DNA from: JAQVYB01 sp964490935
Lineage (GTDB): Bacteria; Verrucomicrobiota; Kiritimatiellia; RZYC01
Assembly (NCBI GenBank): GCA_964490935.1
Contig: CAZBEO010000006.1
Location: forward strand, 1-64,000
Direction: 5' to 3'
DNA length: 64,000 nucleotides
A model generated the notes under the pieces. The model was not told where the DNA came from. It saw nothing but the letters and a program-made list of their open reading frames with translations, and made no database searches. Positions 44,530-56,600 of the stretch are shown piece after piece (position 1 is the stretch's first letter; every line of letters begins with the position of its first letter). Made by a program: the position numbers and the translations under genes.

Positions 44530-46989
44530 TTATCGAAGGGGACGCTTCCCCGGCAGGCAGATGTCGATAACCTCCTGAAAATGTTCGACGTAATGCACGG
44601 TCAGTCCCTTGCGCACATGCGCGGGCAATTCTTCAAAATCCTGTTGATTGTTTTTTGGAAGAATGAGTTTTTTAATTTTTGCGCGGCGGGCGGCGAGTGT
44701 TTTTTCCTTCACACCGCCAATCGGCATGACGAGTCCGGTGAGAGTCAACTCGCCGGTCATGGCCAACCCCGCCTTGATGGGGCGGTTCACCGCCAGGGAA
44801 TACAGCGCGAGGGCCATGGTGATGCCCGCCGATGGCCCATCCTTGGGCGTGGCACCCGCCGGAACATGCAGATGAATGGCGTTGCGGCGGAAAAAAGTTC
44901 GCGCTTCTTCGGAGGTGCTCAGCAGGGAACGGACGTAGGTGTAGGCGATTTCAGAGGACTCTACCATCACTTCGCCAAGCTGTCCGGTCTGTTTGAAGCC
45001 GGGGCGTCCGGTTTCGACACACTGGGCTTCGATGAAGAGTGTATCCCCGCCCATGCTGGTCCAGGCCAGGCCGGTCACCACGCCAGGGATCGGCTTCTTG
45101 TAGTACTGCTCGTCGGTGAAAAGGCGTTTGCCGAGCAGATCGGGCAGGTCTTTTTCGTCGATCCGTGCGGCTTGGCACTTGCCTTCCATGATGCGTTTGA
45201 CGGATTTGCGCATGAGTTTGCGGATGTGATTTTCGAGTCCGCGTACGCCGGGTTCGCGGGCGTATCCATCAATCATGCTTCGGAGTGCCTTTGGTGTGAT
45301 GGAGAACTGCGCTTTGGTCAGGCCGTGTTCCTTGAGTTGTTTTGGAATCAGAAAGCGCCGGGCAATCTGGAGTTTTTCCTGGAGGATATAGCCGGCCAGC
45401 TTGATGACTTCCATGCGATCGAGCAGAGGGCGCGGAATGGTATCGAGCTGATTAGCGGTGCAGATGAAGAAGACGTTGGAAAGGTCGAAGCGGACATCCA
45501 GGTAGTGATCAAGAAATTCGCAGTTCTGCTCGGGGTCCAACACTTCAAGCAGCGCGGAAGCGGGGTCGCCCTGATAGCTCGCGCCGATTTTGTCGATTTC
45601 ATCAATCATGATGACAGGATTTTGACTCTTGCAGGTCTTGATCGCCTGAACGAATTTGCCGGGCAATGCGCCGATGTAGGTGCGCCGGTGGCCTTTTATT
45701 TCGGACTCATCGCGAATTCCGCCGACGGAAAAGCGGTAGAAATTCCGTCCGATGCTGTTGGCGATCGACTTGCCGATGGAGGTTTTTCCCACACCGGGCG
45801 GGCCTACAAAGCACAGGATCGTGCCGGATATGCTTCCTTTCATCATGCCCACAGAAAGAAATTCTAGGATGCGCTCTTTCACATCCTCAAGTCCGTAGTG
45901 ATCGCGGTCCAGCGTGCGTGCGGCCTTGGTCACATCGCAGCGGTCCTCCGTGTGAATGCCCCAAGGCAGCCCGGTCAGCCATTCCAGATAATTTCGCGTC
46001 ACGGTGAATTCAGGTGAATGCTGCTCAATGAGTTTGAACTTTTCCATTTCCTCGTCGATGCGCTCGCGGGCCTCCTGCGGCAACGTCAGCTCGCCAATAC
46101 GTTTCTCGAACCGCTCGACCTCCGTTTCCTTGCCTTCCTTGGAAATGCCCAGCTCTTTCTTGATTTCCTCAAGCTGTTTCCGCAGGAAAAAATCGCGCTG
46201 CTGCTTGCTTAGGTTTTCCTCAATGCTTCGGTTAATCTTGGCCTGAATGCGCGAGATATCGATTTCCTTTTTCAGCAGCTCTAGCACCTTTTTGATGCGC
46301 AGGCGGATGCTGAACGTACTGAGAATTTCCTGTAGATCCGGTCCATCCGCCGTCGTCAAGGCGGCGGCAAAATCGGCGAGGCGTCCGGGGTCATTCAGCG
46401 ATGAAATGGAAAGGAAGATGCTCAACTCTTCTTTATGCAGGGGATTCAACTGCACGAGGTCCTTGATGCTCCGAATGATGGCCAGCGAATAGGCCTTCAG
46501 TTCGTCGTTCACCGTCATGTTGCTCTCGAGCTCATATTCCACGGAGGTCACGATGTAGGGCTTTTCCTGTACCACGTCCGTAATACGAAAACGCTCAAGC
46601 ACCGACAGCATGAGATGCATCGGCAGGGCCGCCGCCGGATGAACCACTTCCAAAATCTCTGCCAACACGCCGGTGGAATATAAATCCGCCCCGGCCACGA
46701 TCCCGCCCTCGGAATCGACCTGATCCTTGACCAACACCACACCGATCAGACGGGATTCACCCTTCAGCTGCTCCGCAATCATCTTCTTCAGATGGTCGTC
46801 GCCAATCAGCATAGGTAGCTGCATCTTCGGAAAGAGAGGGCGATGATACACTGGTACAATCGGCAGCCAGGGCGGATAAGGCTGACGCGCCAACACCAGA
46901 TTCGACTCGGACTGCTCCCCCTCCTCTTCCGACGGCTGAATCACTGTTGAGGGCTCAGGCTTCTCTTGTTCCTTTTTTCCGTTTTTCAT
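44530..46989 (-). CDS. lon: ATP-dependent Lon protease
   Basis: 819 residues from the ATG at 46989, five bases after GGGAAG; the frame extends further upstream without support. Domains in order: N-terminal LON substrate domain (from YPPWLPIVPVYHRPLFPKMQ), helical linker, AAA+ module (Walker A VGPPGVGKTSIGKS, Walker B PVIMIDEIDKIG, arginine-finger region) and the Ser-Lys protease domain (Ser in TPKDGPSAGITMA, Lys in GGVKEKTLAARRA). It degrades misfolded and regulatory proteins in the cytosol. It is divergent from the GH114-like lipoprotein gene. Confidence 0.97.
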   Translation of the reverse strand: MKNGKKEQEKPEPSTVIQPSEEEGEQSESNLVLARQPYPPWLPIVPVYHRPLFPKMQLPMLIGDDHLKKMIAEQLKGESRLIGVVLVKDQVDSEGGIVAGADLYSTGVLAEILEVVHPAAALPMHLMLSVLERFRITDVVQEKPYIVTSVEYELESNMTVNDELKAYSLAIIRSIKDLVQLNPLHKEELSIFLSISSLNDPGRLADFAAALTTADGPDLQEILSTFSIRLRIKKVLELLKKEIDISRIQAKINRSIEENLSKQQRDFFLRKQLEEIKKELGISKEGKETEVERFEKRIGELTLPQEARERIDEEMEKFKLIEQHSPEFTVTRNYLEWLTGLPWGIHTEDRCDVTKAARTLDRDHYGLEDVKERILEFLSVGMMKGSISGTILCFVGPPGVGKTSIGKSIANSIGRNFYRFSVGGIRDESEIKGHRRTYIGALPGKFVQAIKTCKSQNPVIMIDEIDKIGASYQGDPASALLEVLDPEQNCEFLDHYLDVRFDLSNVFFICTANQLDTIPRPLLDRMEVIKLAGYILQEKLQIARRFLIPKQLKEHGLTKAQFSITPKALRSMIDGYAREPGVRGLENHIRKLMRKSVKRIMEGKCQAARIDEKDLPDLLGKRLFTDEQYYKKPIPGVVTGLAWTSMGGDTLFIEAQCVETGRPGFKQTGQLGEVMVESSEIAYTYVRSLLSTSEEARTFFRRNAIHLHVPAGATPKDGPSAGITMALALYSLAVNRPIKAGLAMTGELTLTGLVMPIGGVKEKTLAARRAKIKKLILPKNNQQDFEELPAHVRKGLTVHYVEHFQEVIDICLPGKRPLR

Positions 46990-47136
46990 AGGGACTTCCC
47001 GATCGTGATAGAAGATGACGGAGCACATCGTAATCGCCCATAGCTCACGGGTCAAGCGGATCGCGAGCCGTTTCTGCTTGTTTTGCCGGGGTCCTTTTGT
47101 GAAAGTCTACGTCGCAATAGGGAGATTACGCTGCCA

Positions 47137-48036
47137 ATGAATAGAAGATCATTCCGCCGGCTATGCCTGCTGCTTCTGCTGTTTTGTTTCGTCAGTTTGG
47201 GTTGTACCGTTTTGCGGGGCGGTGATCCGGCGAGGAAGCCCCGTCAGCAGGTACGTGCCACAAAAGCCTGGCTTTGTTACTACGGCAATGACCGGGGCGT
47301 GCTGACGGCTAATCCCTTGATCGATCTGTTGATTCTGGATGCCGACGAGTTGGGCCCGCTGACCAGGGAGGAAAAGAATAACCGCCTCTGTCTGGCCTAT
47401 CTCAGCGTGGGTGAGGCAGAAGAATTTCGCATGTATTGGAAGGGTATTCGCAATAAATCCTGGGTGCTGGGAAAGAATCCGGATTGGCCGGGCGATCATC
47501 TGGTGGATGTGCGCAGTGAGGAATGGTGCCGTTTGCTGACCCATGAGGTCGCCCCGCGCTTGATGGCTGCTGGCTATGATGGGTTTATGCTCGATACACT
47601 GGATACGGCGGAGACCCTGCTACAATCTGATCCCGTCACCTACGCCGGCGTGAACGAGACCATGGCCGACCTTGTTTTAACGCTGCGCAAACGCTGGCCG
47701 GACGCCGTGATTCTGGTGAACCGCGGCTTTGACGTACTTCCCTTGATTGCCCCGCAAATTGACGGGGTTCTGGTGGAGGGGGTTCGTTCAACCATGGACT
47801 TCAAGCGCAAACGCTCGCGGATGCTCTCCACCGATGAGTGCCTTTGGATCGAAAAGAAACTGGAAGCAGCTCAAAACGCCGGGCTGCCTATTTTTGCACT
47901 GGATTATGTGGCCCCGCCGGACCCAGATCAGGCCGCCGCCGTGTATCACCGGCTTCAACGTCTTGGATACCGCCCGCTGATCAGTACGCCGGACCTGTCG
48001 CATTACGACTTTCCGTATGTGTACACCGGGCCCTAG
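47137..48036 (+). CDS. GH114-like (endo-alpha-1,4-polygalactosaminidase family) lipoprotein
   Basis: 299 residues from the ATG at 47137, with GGGAG about 12 bases upstream. A basic and hydrophobic signal ends FCFVSLGC, a plausible but imperfect lipobox. The body is a small TIM barrel of the GH114/TM1410-like type: WLCYYGNDRG, IDLLILDADELG, CLAYLSVGEAEEFR, GYDGFMLDTLDT (acidic pair), VILVNRGFDVLP and IDGVLVEGVRS, with GLPIFALDYV near the end. Family members hydrolyse galactosaminogalactan or are of unknown activity. It is probably membrane-anchored; the substrate is not known. Confidence 0.8.
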   Translation: MNRRSFRRLCLLLLLFCFVSLGCTVLRGGDPARKPRQQVRATKAWLCYYGNDRGVLTANPLIDLLILDADELGPLTREEKNNRLCLAYLSVGEAEEFRMYWKGIRNKSWVLGKNPDWPGDHLVDVRSEEWCRLLTHEVAPRLMAAGYDGFMLDTLDTAETLLQSDPVTYAGVNETMADLVLTLRKRWPDAVILVNRGFDVLPLIAPQIDGVLVEGVRSTMDFKRKRSRMLSTDECLWIEKKLEAAQNAGLPIFALDYVAPPDPDQAAAVYHRLQRLGYRPLISTPDLSHYDFPYVYTGP

Positions 48037-48071
48037 CAGGCTACCGGGCTTTGGCCCGCCATCTTCTCCAC

Positions 48072-48090
48072 GTCCGCTCGGCGAGCGGAC
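48072..48090. repeat. GC-rich palindrome GTCCGCTCGGCGAGCGGAC
   Basis: Nine-base arms around one G, between the GH114-like gene and cstA. It differs from the element at 9037-9055 only in the central base and is followed by GGCTACCA, related to the CGCTACCA flank of the other copies. Confidence 0.6.
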
Positions 48091-48189
48091 GGCTACCAGC
48101 TCGGAATATCGTGCAAATCCTGCTTGACCCATTTTTCTGGCGGGAGCATCTTTGGAACGTTTCTATCCATTATCAGGAGGAGGGGTTTC

Positions 48190-49959
48190 ATGAATGTCCT
48201 GTGGGTTTTGATCGTAGCCGTGCCCATATTTCTGCTGGCCTACCGTTTTTTTGGCCGCTATCTCGAACGCACCATGAGCGGCGGCGAGGAACAGACAGCC
48301 CCGGCGGTCAGCCTGAATGACGGCACGGATTACGTGCCCAGCAAAACGCCCATAGTGTTCAGCCACCACTTTGCCTCGATTGCCGGCGCAGGCCCGATCG
48401 TGGGTCCGACCGTGGCCATGATTTATGGCTATATTCCGGTTTGGCTCTGGGTGCTTTGCGGCGCGGTGTTCATCGGCGCGGTGCAGGATTATGCGAGCCT
48501 GTTTGTGAGCATGCGCGAGCGGGGACATTCCATGGCTCAGGTGGCCGACCGCACGCTCGGGCGCAAGGGCTTTTTTTTGGTCATGGCGTTTTCCATTATC
48601 ATTTTGCTTCTGCTGACCTCGGCCTTTCTCGGCCTCTCGGCCACGGCGCTGACATCACTGGTTCCGCTGGATCAGATGCACATGAGCGCGGAGAAGACCT
48701 TCCTGGACGTGGTTCAGAACTCCGACGGCGTGGCGTGCGCAAAAATCGGCGGGATCGCCTCGATGTCGCTGATTATCATTACCGCCTGCGCCCCGGTCAT
48801 CGGCTGGCTGGTTCACAAGCGCGGCGTGCGCCTTTCTCTGATGGTTCCGGCCGCAATCTTTCTGTGCTTTCTTTCCATTGTTTTCGGGGTGACCCATCCG
48901 CTGACGTTGTCGCCGCTGACCTGGATGATTGCGCTGACGGTGTATGTGGCGCTGGCCTCGGGCCTGCCGGTCTGGGCGATTCTTCAGCCGCGCGATTTCA
49001 TCAATTCATTTCTGCTATATTTCGGCATGGCGCTGCTGATTGTCGGGGTTCTTGCGGCGGGGATTCGACACGATACTTTTCAGATGCCAGCGTTCAACCT
49101 CGCTGGGGGCCAAAAAGCGCTGGGTCTGGTTTGGCCGTTTCTTTTCATTACCGTGGCCTGCGGTGCTATTTCCGGATTTCATGCCATGGTCACGGGCGGC
49201 ACCACCAGCAAGCAGCTCACCTCCGAACGAGCCTCGCGCGGCGTGGGTTATGGCGGAATGCTCATGGAGGGCTTTCTGGCGCTGCTGGTGGTGGTGGCCA
49301 TTGGTGCTGGCTTGACGCTGGATGAATTTTCTTCGCTGGTTTTCCCGACGGCCACGGGGGTGGGCAGCAATCCGGTGCTGGCCTTTGCGCTGGGCATGGG
49401 AAATCTGGTGTATCGCGCCCTGGGCATACCGATGGAATACGGCACGGTGTTCGGCATGTTGATGGTGGAAGGCTTCATCGTAACCACCCTGGATACGGCA
49501 GCACGCCTGAACCGCTACCTGCTCGAAGAACTCTGGACGGCCCTGTTCAAAAAGACCCCACGCCTTCTAGCCAGTCATTTCTTCAACGCCTGTATCGTGG
49601 CCAGCTTGATGTTTTTGTTTTGCTATACCAACACCTTCAAATACATCTGGCCGATTTTCGGCAGCGCCAATCAATTGATGGCAGCGATGACGCTGGTGGT
49701 GGTGGCGGTCTGGCTGGCCCTGCGGTCGCGTCCGGTCTGGTTTGCGGTGTGGCCTGCGGCATTTATGATGGTCACCACGCTGGTTTCGCTGGTGGACCTC
49801 CTGATCCATAAATACATCCCCGCACGCAACATCCCGCTCATCCTGACGGATGTGCTCCTGATCGTGCTGGCATTCGGGGTGATGATCCTGGCGATTGGTC
49901 AGTTTCTGCGGTTGCGCGTTGCTCGGGCAAAATCGAGTACGCCCCGAGGAGTCGCCTGA
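48190..49959 (+). CDS. cstA: CstA-family carbon starvation / peptide or pyruvate transporter
   Basis: 589 residues from the ATG at 48190, preceded by a strong AGGAGG. About 15 hydrophobic segments. Diagnostic segments: the N-terminal FFGRYLERTM, DYVPSKTPIVFSHHFASIAGAGPI (read as YVPSKTPIVFSHHFASIAGA and GPIVGPTVAMIYG), GAVQDYASLFVSMRERG, CGAISGFHAMVTGGTTSKQL and LDTAARLNRYLLEEL. CstA-type proteins import pyruvate or peptides at the inner membrane, usually under carbon limitation. No regulator gene is adjacent. Confidence 0.95.
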   Translation: MNVLWVLIVAVPIFLLAYRFFGRYLERTMSGGEEQTAPAVSLNDGTDYVPSKTPIVFSHHFASIAGAGPIVGPTVAMIYGYIPVWLWVLCGAVFIGAVQDYASLFVSMRERGHSMAQVADRTLGRKGFFLVMAFSIIILLLLTSAFLGLSATALTSLVPLDQMHMSAEKTFLDVVQNSDGVACAKIGGIASMSLIIITACAPVIGWLVHKRGVRLSLMVPAAIFLCFLSIVFGVTHPLTLSPLTWMIALTVYVALASGLPVWAILQPRDFINSFLLYFGMALLIVGVLAAGIRHDTFQMPAFNLAGGQKALGLVWPFLFITVACGAISGFHAMVTGGTTSKQLTSERASRGVGYGGMLMEGFLALLVVVAIGAGLTLDEFSSLVFPTATGVGSNPVLAFALGMGNLVYRALGIPMEYGTVFGMLMVEGFIVTTLDTAARLNRYLLEELWTALFKKTPRLLASHFFNACIVASLMFLFCYTNTFKYIWPIFGSANQLMAAMTLVVVAVWLALRSRPVWFAVWPAAFMMVTTLVSLVDLLIHKYIPARNIPLILTDVLLIVLAFGVMILAIGQFLRLRVARAKSSTPRGVA

Positions 49960-49968
49960 ATCCTCTGA

Positions 49969-50376
49969 TCAGGACGCCTCTGCGAATGCTCTCAGGCTAA
50001 CGGACCGTGTGGGAAACGCACGCAATATCTGTTTGTCTGAAGTCACGAGTATGGTTCCTAGGTCTTCGGCCAAGGCGACGTATTCGCAGTCATACGCCGA
50101 GCAAGTGGACCCCACAACCACCTGCATGACAATCGCCGAAGGAATCAGATATTCTTGGCCGGCGAGCTGAGATTCGGCGCCGCTGAGGCAACGATCAATG
50201 CTGGAGCGATCAAGGTCACCACGGCGGAGATAGCCTGCAAGAATATTGCGGAACTCCGAACGCCAGAGAATTGAAGAAACCCAGTGCGGATCTTTGACCA
50301 AAGCCCGCTCCGCAAATTCGGTCATATCGCCCGGTATCCACAGGTACGCGATCGTGTTGACATCTACAACGATCAC
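49969..50376 (-). CDS. vapC: PIN-domain toxin, VapC/FitB-like
   Basis: 135 residues. PIN motifs: MIVVDVNTIAYLW (first Asp), the Glu in LWRSEFRNILAGYL, the Asp in SAYDCEYVALAEDLG and the final VTSDKQILRAF. It starts with GTG, overlapping the antitoxin stop as GTGA, so translation is coupled. Predicted RNase of a type II toxin-antitoxin pair, here in the usual antitoxin-first order. Confidence 0.9.
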   Translation of the reverse strand: MIVVDVNTIAYLWIPGDMTEFAERALVKDPHWVSSILWRSEFRNILAGYLRRGDLDRSSIDRCLSGAESQLAGQEYLIPSAIVMQVVVGSTCSAYDCEYVALAEDLGTILVTSDKQILRAFPTRSVSLRAFAEAS

Positions 50377-50612
50377 CGACGCCCCGCATTTTTCAGGGCG
50401 TTGAGATCCTTTTGGGTGAGATAAACGCCCAAGGTCTCCCGCACGGCGCGGGCGTGGTCCCCAATAGCACCCGCATCAATGGGAGTGCCACGCAACGTCA
50501 GCTCCAGCGTAGCGATCACTTCCTTGTTCAGGCTCCTCCCGTGAGATTTGGCCTGCATCTTAAGGGTGCGGTGTATGGCTGGCGGAATATTCTTTAACGT
50601 GATGGTAGTCAT
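50373..50612 (-). CDS. FitA/ribbon-helix-helix antitoxin
   Basis: 79 residues from ATG 50612. The N-terminal TTITLKNIPPAIHRTLKMQA followed by KSHGRSLNKEVIATLEL is a typical ribbon-helix-helix antitoxin of the FitA type; the C-terminal tail (LTQKDLNALKNAGRR) would bind the PIN toxin. It overlaps the toxin gene by four bases. The pair probably autoregulates its promoter. Confidence 0.88.
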   Translation of the reverse strand: MTTITLKNIPPAIHRTLKMQAKSHGRSLNKEVIATLELTLRGTPIDAGAIGDHARAVRETLGVYLTQKDLNALKNAGRR

Positions 50613-50650
50613 GGCGCAACCATAACGCATCCATTATGGATGTCAATGCG

Positions 50651-53600
50651 TCATTCTTCCGTATCCACTTCGACCCGGTAGGTGCGTTGGTTGAGAGCGG
50701 ATGGCGCGGGGACAGTGTGCTCGCCCGTATCCTGCCACTCATAGATGGCGCCCGTACCGGAAATGGTGGTGGTGGCGCGATTCCACGCGGACGTAACCAG
50801 GCTGCTGTTATTATAACTGATGAAGTACGATTTGCCGGACTTGGTGGGAAACTGTATCAGAAAGTTTCCGCTCGCAAGGCTCGACATGCTGTCGATTTCG
50901 AGCAGGTCGTAGCGGTTTGTCGGATTGGTTCCGGCGAAGTATTCGTTGCGGTCTTTGAATCCATCATCATCCCAATCGGAGGTGTCGCTGACAGAGGAAA
51001 GGTTGTGGAAGTATTCCAGTTCCCACCAGTCAGGAATACCGTTCTGATTGCTGTCCGCCTCGGTTTGATTTCCGGCTGAGAAGTAGAGGGAGAAGGTGAA
51101 GCTGCCGGTTCCGAAAAGCTCGACCTGCTCGATCTGGGCGAGGTTGCGCATGTTGAGGGTGTGGAATGCAACGCCACCGTCGGGATTATCGTCTACGGCG
51201 TCTTCATTGAAGGAGGCGGAATGGGTTCCATCTCCTGCGCCAATGCCGGCCATCACATCCGTCACGCCGTCGCGGTTCGAGAGGCTCAACACGCCATTGG
51301 AAATGGCGGAGCGCGTCAGGTAGGTCTGCCCCTTCATGAGCAGATTCATCAGATTCGGCGAAAGGCCATTGCGGATGTAGATGGTCTGGCCGGCCAGATC
51401 GCCGCTGAGAGCATAAGCCACTTCAAAGGCGTTGGTGGCATCGCCCAGCGTGATGGTCTTGGTGATTTTGCCATCGGCAGAGACGAGCTGCCAGCCGTTG
51501 TCGCCGGAGGTGGCGAAGGTGTAAAGCCCGTTCACGTAGTCCGAGCTGTTCGCCCACCAGTCTTTCAGGCACGAGGTGCGATAGGCCCCGAGCACGCCGT
51601 TGCTGGTGACATTGTAGGTGCCTTCGTCTTCGGTTTCCGTGCCAGCGTAGTTCACGGGATTCCCCACCACCTGGTAGACGGCCCCATTCGTGTGACGTGC
51701 CCAGGCGGCTGTCATACGTCCTCCGCTGCGTTCGAAGAGGGCGCAAACCTGTTTGTTGTAGAGGAGATATTCGACCTCGCCGTCGAGATCGACATCCACG
51801 GCCTGGCGTTGCGTGCCGGAAAGTCCGGGTGCGTCGGCGGCCCACGCATCCACAAAGGTGTAGAGTGCGGCAAAACGACTCTGCGCCTGCGCAATTTTGG
51901 CGAAGTCAATGAGCACATTGGTTCCGGTGGCCGGATAGATGTATTCGCCGGTGCTGAATTTATCGAGGTTGTTTTGGTCCTCGGTATGGAAGGCGGTCTC
52001 GAAGACGGAGGCGTGAATCACGCTGCGCGCGAGGTCGGCCACCTGCGGGTTGACGATGGACTCCACGGCATCCCAAGCATTGGAAATGATGCCTCCCGAG
52101 TAGAGCATCCCATACTCCTGCGGCACGGGCACGCCACTGCGGATGTTGAATATTTTTTCTTGCAGACCTTCCTCTTGGGCGCTGCCGCAGTACCAGTTGT
52201 CGTAATTCATCTGTGTGGCATGGTTGATCCAGTCGTGCCCGAGCTTGGTGCGCGCCTCGGTGCCGCGGTCAATCTGCTGCCAGGCATCGCCCGTGTCATC
52301 GCCGGAGGTGTCTTCGTTGCCTGCGAGAATATCGTCGAGGGCGACGATGCGCGTCCAGGGGCGGTTGGCGAACCAGCGGAGGACGTTGTCGTAGGCGGCG
52401 GCCTTTTCCAGATCGGTGGAGTCTTCCCACATGTAGAACATGGTGACGACCTGGTCCTGCGTGTCACTGCGTGCACGACGGTTGAAGAGGCCGCGTAGAG
52501 CCATAGCGATGCCGCCGTCGTACACCGTGTATTTATATTGGTCCACGCTATTGTTGATCACAAAGCAGGAGACGTCATTGATCTTGTTGATGCGATAGCC
52601 GTCATCACCCAGCGCCACAGTACGGCCCAGCCAGTACCACATGTGACTGTTCTGATCAATAATCGTGGAGCGGTAGCCCATGCTCAGGATTTTCCCAAGC
52701 ACACCATCGTCCAGCACGCGCTCGGGCGTCCAGAACACGGAGTTGGTGGTGAATTCCACGCCGTATAGGCCGCCAAGGAATTCCGCCGCGAGTTCGGCGT
52801 TGTCGTTGTTGAAATCTGCCGTGAAGAACGGGAGGATATGATCCGAGAAGGTGGAGGCCAGCAGGTGTACCGTACCCGTGGCGGCCAGTTCCTTGATCCA
52901 ATTGTTGAACTCCGGGCCATCGGCATAGCGGGTGCGCCGCCAGGCATCCGGATCATCCGGATCGGTCTTTGCCCATTGCAGTGCGGAGGCGAGCGTGGGG
53001 GTGATGTGCAGATTCAGCTTGCGCTGATAAATGTCATGCACATTTAGCGAGCGGTGCAGGCCCGCGCCTTCGCCGTTGTTGATGAGGTTCTGCATGACGC
53101 TTCCGGGCTGGACGTGCTGGTTGCCGTGCATCAGCAGGGCTACCTTTGCACATTTGCCGCGATCATTTTCCGCATTGTGTCCGACCCATTGATTCAGGTA
53201 GCCGTTTGCCATGATCCAGTCCTGATCGCGCCAGTGGTCAGAGCAAATCCAGGTGTTACGTATGGCGTCGCGTATGTCAGAGCGTCCGCCGATATCGCCC
53301 TCGCCGACGGGATCATTGGAGGTGCCGTCCTTGGTGGTGTAGACTTGGAAGTTGAGCTGGCGATAATCCAGGCCGTTCCAACTCGCATCCAGCAGTGCCT
53401 GGCGGCTGATGGAGAATTCGACGGCATCAAGTTCGGCGTTGAAGTGGGCCTGCTTGAATCCATTGGCTGTATTCTGGTCGCGGGCGACGACCCCGAAGTC
53501 GGCCAGATTCTGCGCGATGGCGGTGGTGTTGTGGGCGGTGTCGGTATCCACATAGACGCGCCCGTCGTTGTAGCCGTAGACGGCGACCACGGCTTCCCAG

Positions 53601-56600
53601 CGCATGTCGGTTCCGGTGTCGATGTCGTCCGGGAGGTTGCGTTCGCCGGCGGAGGGGCTGTTCATGTCCACCACCACGTAGAGGTTCAGATAGCCGTCCT
53701 CGGCATTGGCCTGAAGATCGTGCAAGTCTACGCGGAAATAGAATTGGCCATCGCCGCCATCGGCCACGGCGCCGCCGTCGTGAATATAAAAGGCGGTCAT
53801 GTCGCGCGAGGTATCGTAGCCATCCCAGGCGCGGTAAATGTCCACGGCGGAGTTCTGGGCCTCGGTGTTGTAGTTATCGAGGGCGATGAGATCATCCTCC
53901 GTCCAGTCGGTGAATTCGACGTAATTGGTGACGCCGTTAATCACGCCGATGGGGTCGCCCCGTCCGATCACGATGCTGCCGGGCGGAGGCGGTATGCCGG
54001 TATCCGCCACCCAGGGATTTGTTCCATTGGCATATTCCTGTGCATTCGTGAACTCGTCTGCATCCGGATCGGCGGTCGGGCCGTTGACCAAATTGGGCGT
54101 TCCGCCCCGCAGACTGACGGTGCCGCTATCGAGCGGATCGAGATTATTCCAGACTTCCCAACCATCCGGCAGGCCGTCGCCGTCGGTGTCGAAATTGAGC
54201 GGGTCGGTTTCAGTCCAAACTTCGCCGGATTGCCAGATGCGGTCTTTATTGGTATCGCCATCAATGGTGCCGTTGAAGTTTTTATCTTCTCCGTGTCCGT
54301 CGTTGATGCCATCGCCATCGGTATCGGGATTGTTCGGATCGGTTTCGGTCCAAATTTCGTCGGGGTCCATGATGCCGTCGGGCCAACTACGCGCCAGCCA
54401 GGGGTCAAAGGTAGGATCAATCGAAGCGCCATCGCCATCCACCCAGCCGTTACGGTTGGCATCTTCGATACCATCGGGGAGTCCGTCGTAATCCGTGTCG
54501 GAGTTGGTGGGGTCGGTGGTGGTGCCGGCGAGTTTTTTCGTGCGGTCTCCGCCCTTGGAAATGCTGTCGGCACCGGGTACGCGTCCGTAATTCGACCAAG
54601 GTTCTTCGCCGTATTCGTTGCCCACCGTGTTGTAGAAAGGCGGGTCGAGATCGGCGAGAAAGTTTTTGTAGCCATCGCCATTGGTGTCCGTGTTGGTGTC
54701 GGTCTGGGCGCTGTCAGTGGGGAAGCGCCATCCGAGTTCGAGGGCGTCGTGCAGGCCGTCCCCATCGGTATCCGGGCCGGTTGCACTGGTTTTCCCGTAG
54801 CTGTAATACGTGAATATCTCGGATTGTTTCCACAGGTCGGAGTTGGGCGAGCTGACGGCGTTGGTCAGGGGCACCGAGGTGACTTCATCCAGGTCGAGAA
54901 TGCCGTCATCATCGTCATCCAGTGAATTGGTGGAGGCCGCCACGGTCTGGCGCAGGATCACATAACAATTGCGCCCGGCGCTGTTGCTGGTTTCGTTGGT
55001 GGTTTGTACGCGGGCGGTGAAATGGAAATAGCCGGGGACCATGTTCGACCAGGCGTAGTCGATAAACTGGACACCGGTTTCCGTCCAGTTGGAGACGAGC
55101 GTGACGCTGCCCGTGTAGGCGGAGGGCCAGCTATCCATGGTGATGGAGGAGGTCGTCACGTTGGTCACGGTGCGCAGGCGGATGCGCATGGAGCGGTCTT
55201 CCGCTGTCGGGGTGGGCACATCGGGTAGGATCAGATCAATGCGACGCCCATCGGAATCATATTCCTTGGGTTCCACGATTTCCAGATTCGGTGCTTCTTC
55301 GGCCTTCTGCGCCTTGACCAGGCGGGTGCCCACCAGATCGCCAAGTCCTTCGCGATCGAAGGTGACCTCGATGCCGTGCAGCCAGTCCGTCTGCCCATTA
55401 TAGAGATTGGGCAGGGTGTAGGCCAGTGCGTGGTAATCGCTGGTTTCATCCCACACAATGGAATACCCGCTCTTGCTCTGGATGACGCCTCCCGAGGTGA
55501 CACCGGAAACGGCGCTCTGAATCCGGACGGTCAAACGGTCAATCAGATCATTCGAGCTGAGTCCATCGGCCAGCGACTTGCTGAAATAGGCCTTCATGCC
55601 GTAGCCTGCTTCCACTTCATCGCCGTCCTTTTCCGGCCAAGCCACGAAGAGTCGTACAGTCGGCCCCCAGGTTTGAACCTGCCGCTCAAGCGTGTTGAAG
55701 TGCCCGTCTTCATCGGTCATGCCGGTGGTCCAGGTGGCTCGATCGGCGGAGGACCATTCGCAGAGGCGGGCTTTGATCACCGCATTGGATCCGCCCGAGG
55801 GAATGTTGACGTAATTGAAGCGCCATTCTTTTTCGTAGCCATCTGCGCCGGGGAGATATTGCGACTGAGCATAGGCGGTCTGCCAAGCTTCGGGGAGAAG
55901 GGCATCATAGACGCCATTGCCGTTGATATCCGTGAAAGGCTCGCCGAGATCGTAGGTTTCGTTATCATTCTGATCTTCGAAGGGCTCGAAGCCGCGTCCG
56001 TTGCCGTTGGCCACGTCGGTGATGTAGTCATCATTTTCCGGATCGCTATCGTCGATGTGATACCACATATTCCGGGTGGAGGCATCGCCGCGCACGACCG
56101 CGCCGTACTGCTGGCCGTCGACGGCATCGCCGTTGGCCGCCGGCCAAAGGATGACGCCGCCCGGTGTTTCGGTGTCGTAATAGAAGGTTTGCTGGAAAGT
56201 GTTGTAGATGGCGGCGCCATCGGTTCGATTCAGGAAGGCGCGTGCCTGAATGAAGTGGAAACCTTCGGTCAGACCGGTTTGATAGGTGCTAAAATCGTTG
56301 TGCGGGTAGTGACCGACCGTTTCGCCGTTGAAGTTGGTGATTTGCCAGACGCCCATACGCGTGGTTTTGAGGGCCACGGCATCGGCACCACCGGGCCATA
56401 CGACATTCCATTGCGGATCATTGGTATCCACGCCTTGCTGGAAGAAGCAACCGAGTTTATAGCGCAGGTCCGAGCCTGCGGAAAACGACGGCAGGGAGCA
56501 GTTCCACCAATCCTTACCATCCCCGCTGTCGGAGTGATTAAACGTAAGTTCTACAGTTCGTGTGTCGCCTTTTCCTTCGCCACCCGCGCCTTCCGGCCAA

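Noticed and set aside
54000..54880. DNA tandem-repeat element
   Set aside because: The periodicity comes from coding of calcium-binding Asp repeats inside one protein, not from a mobile or satellite repeat.
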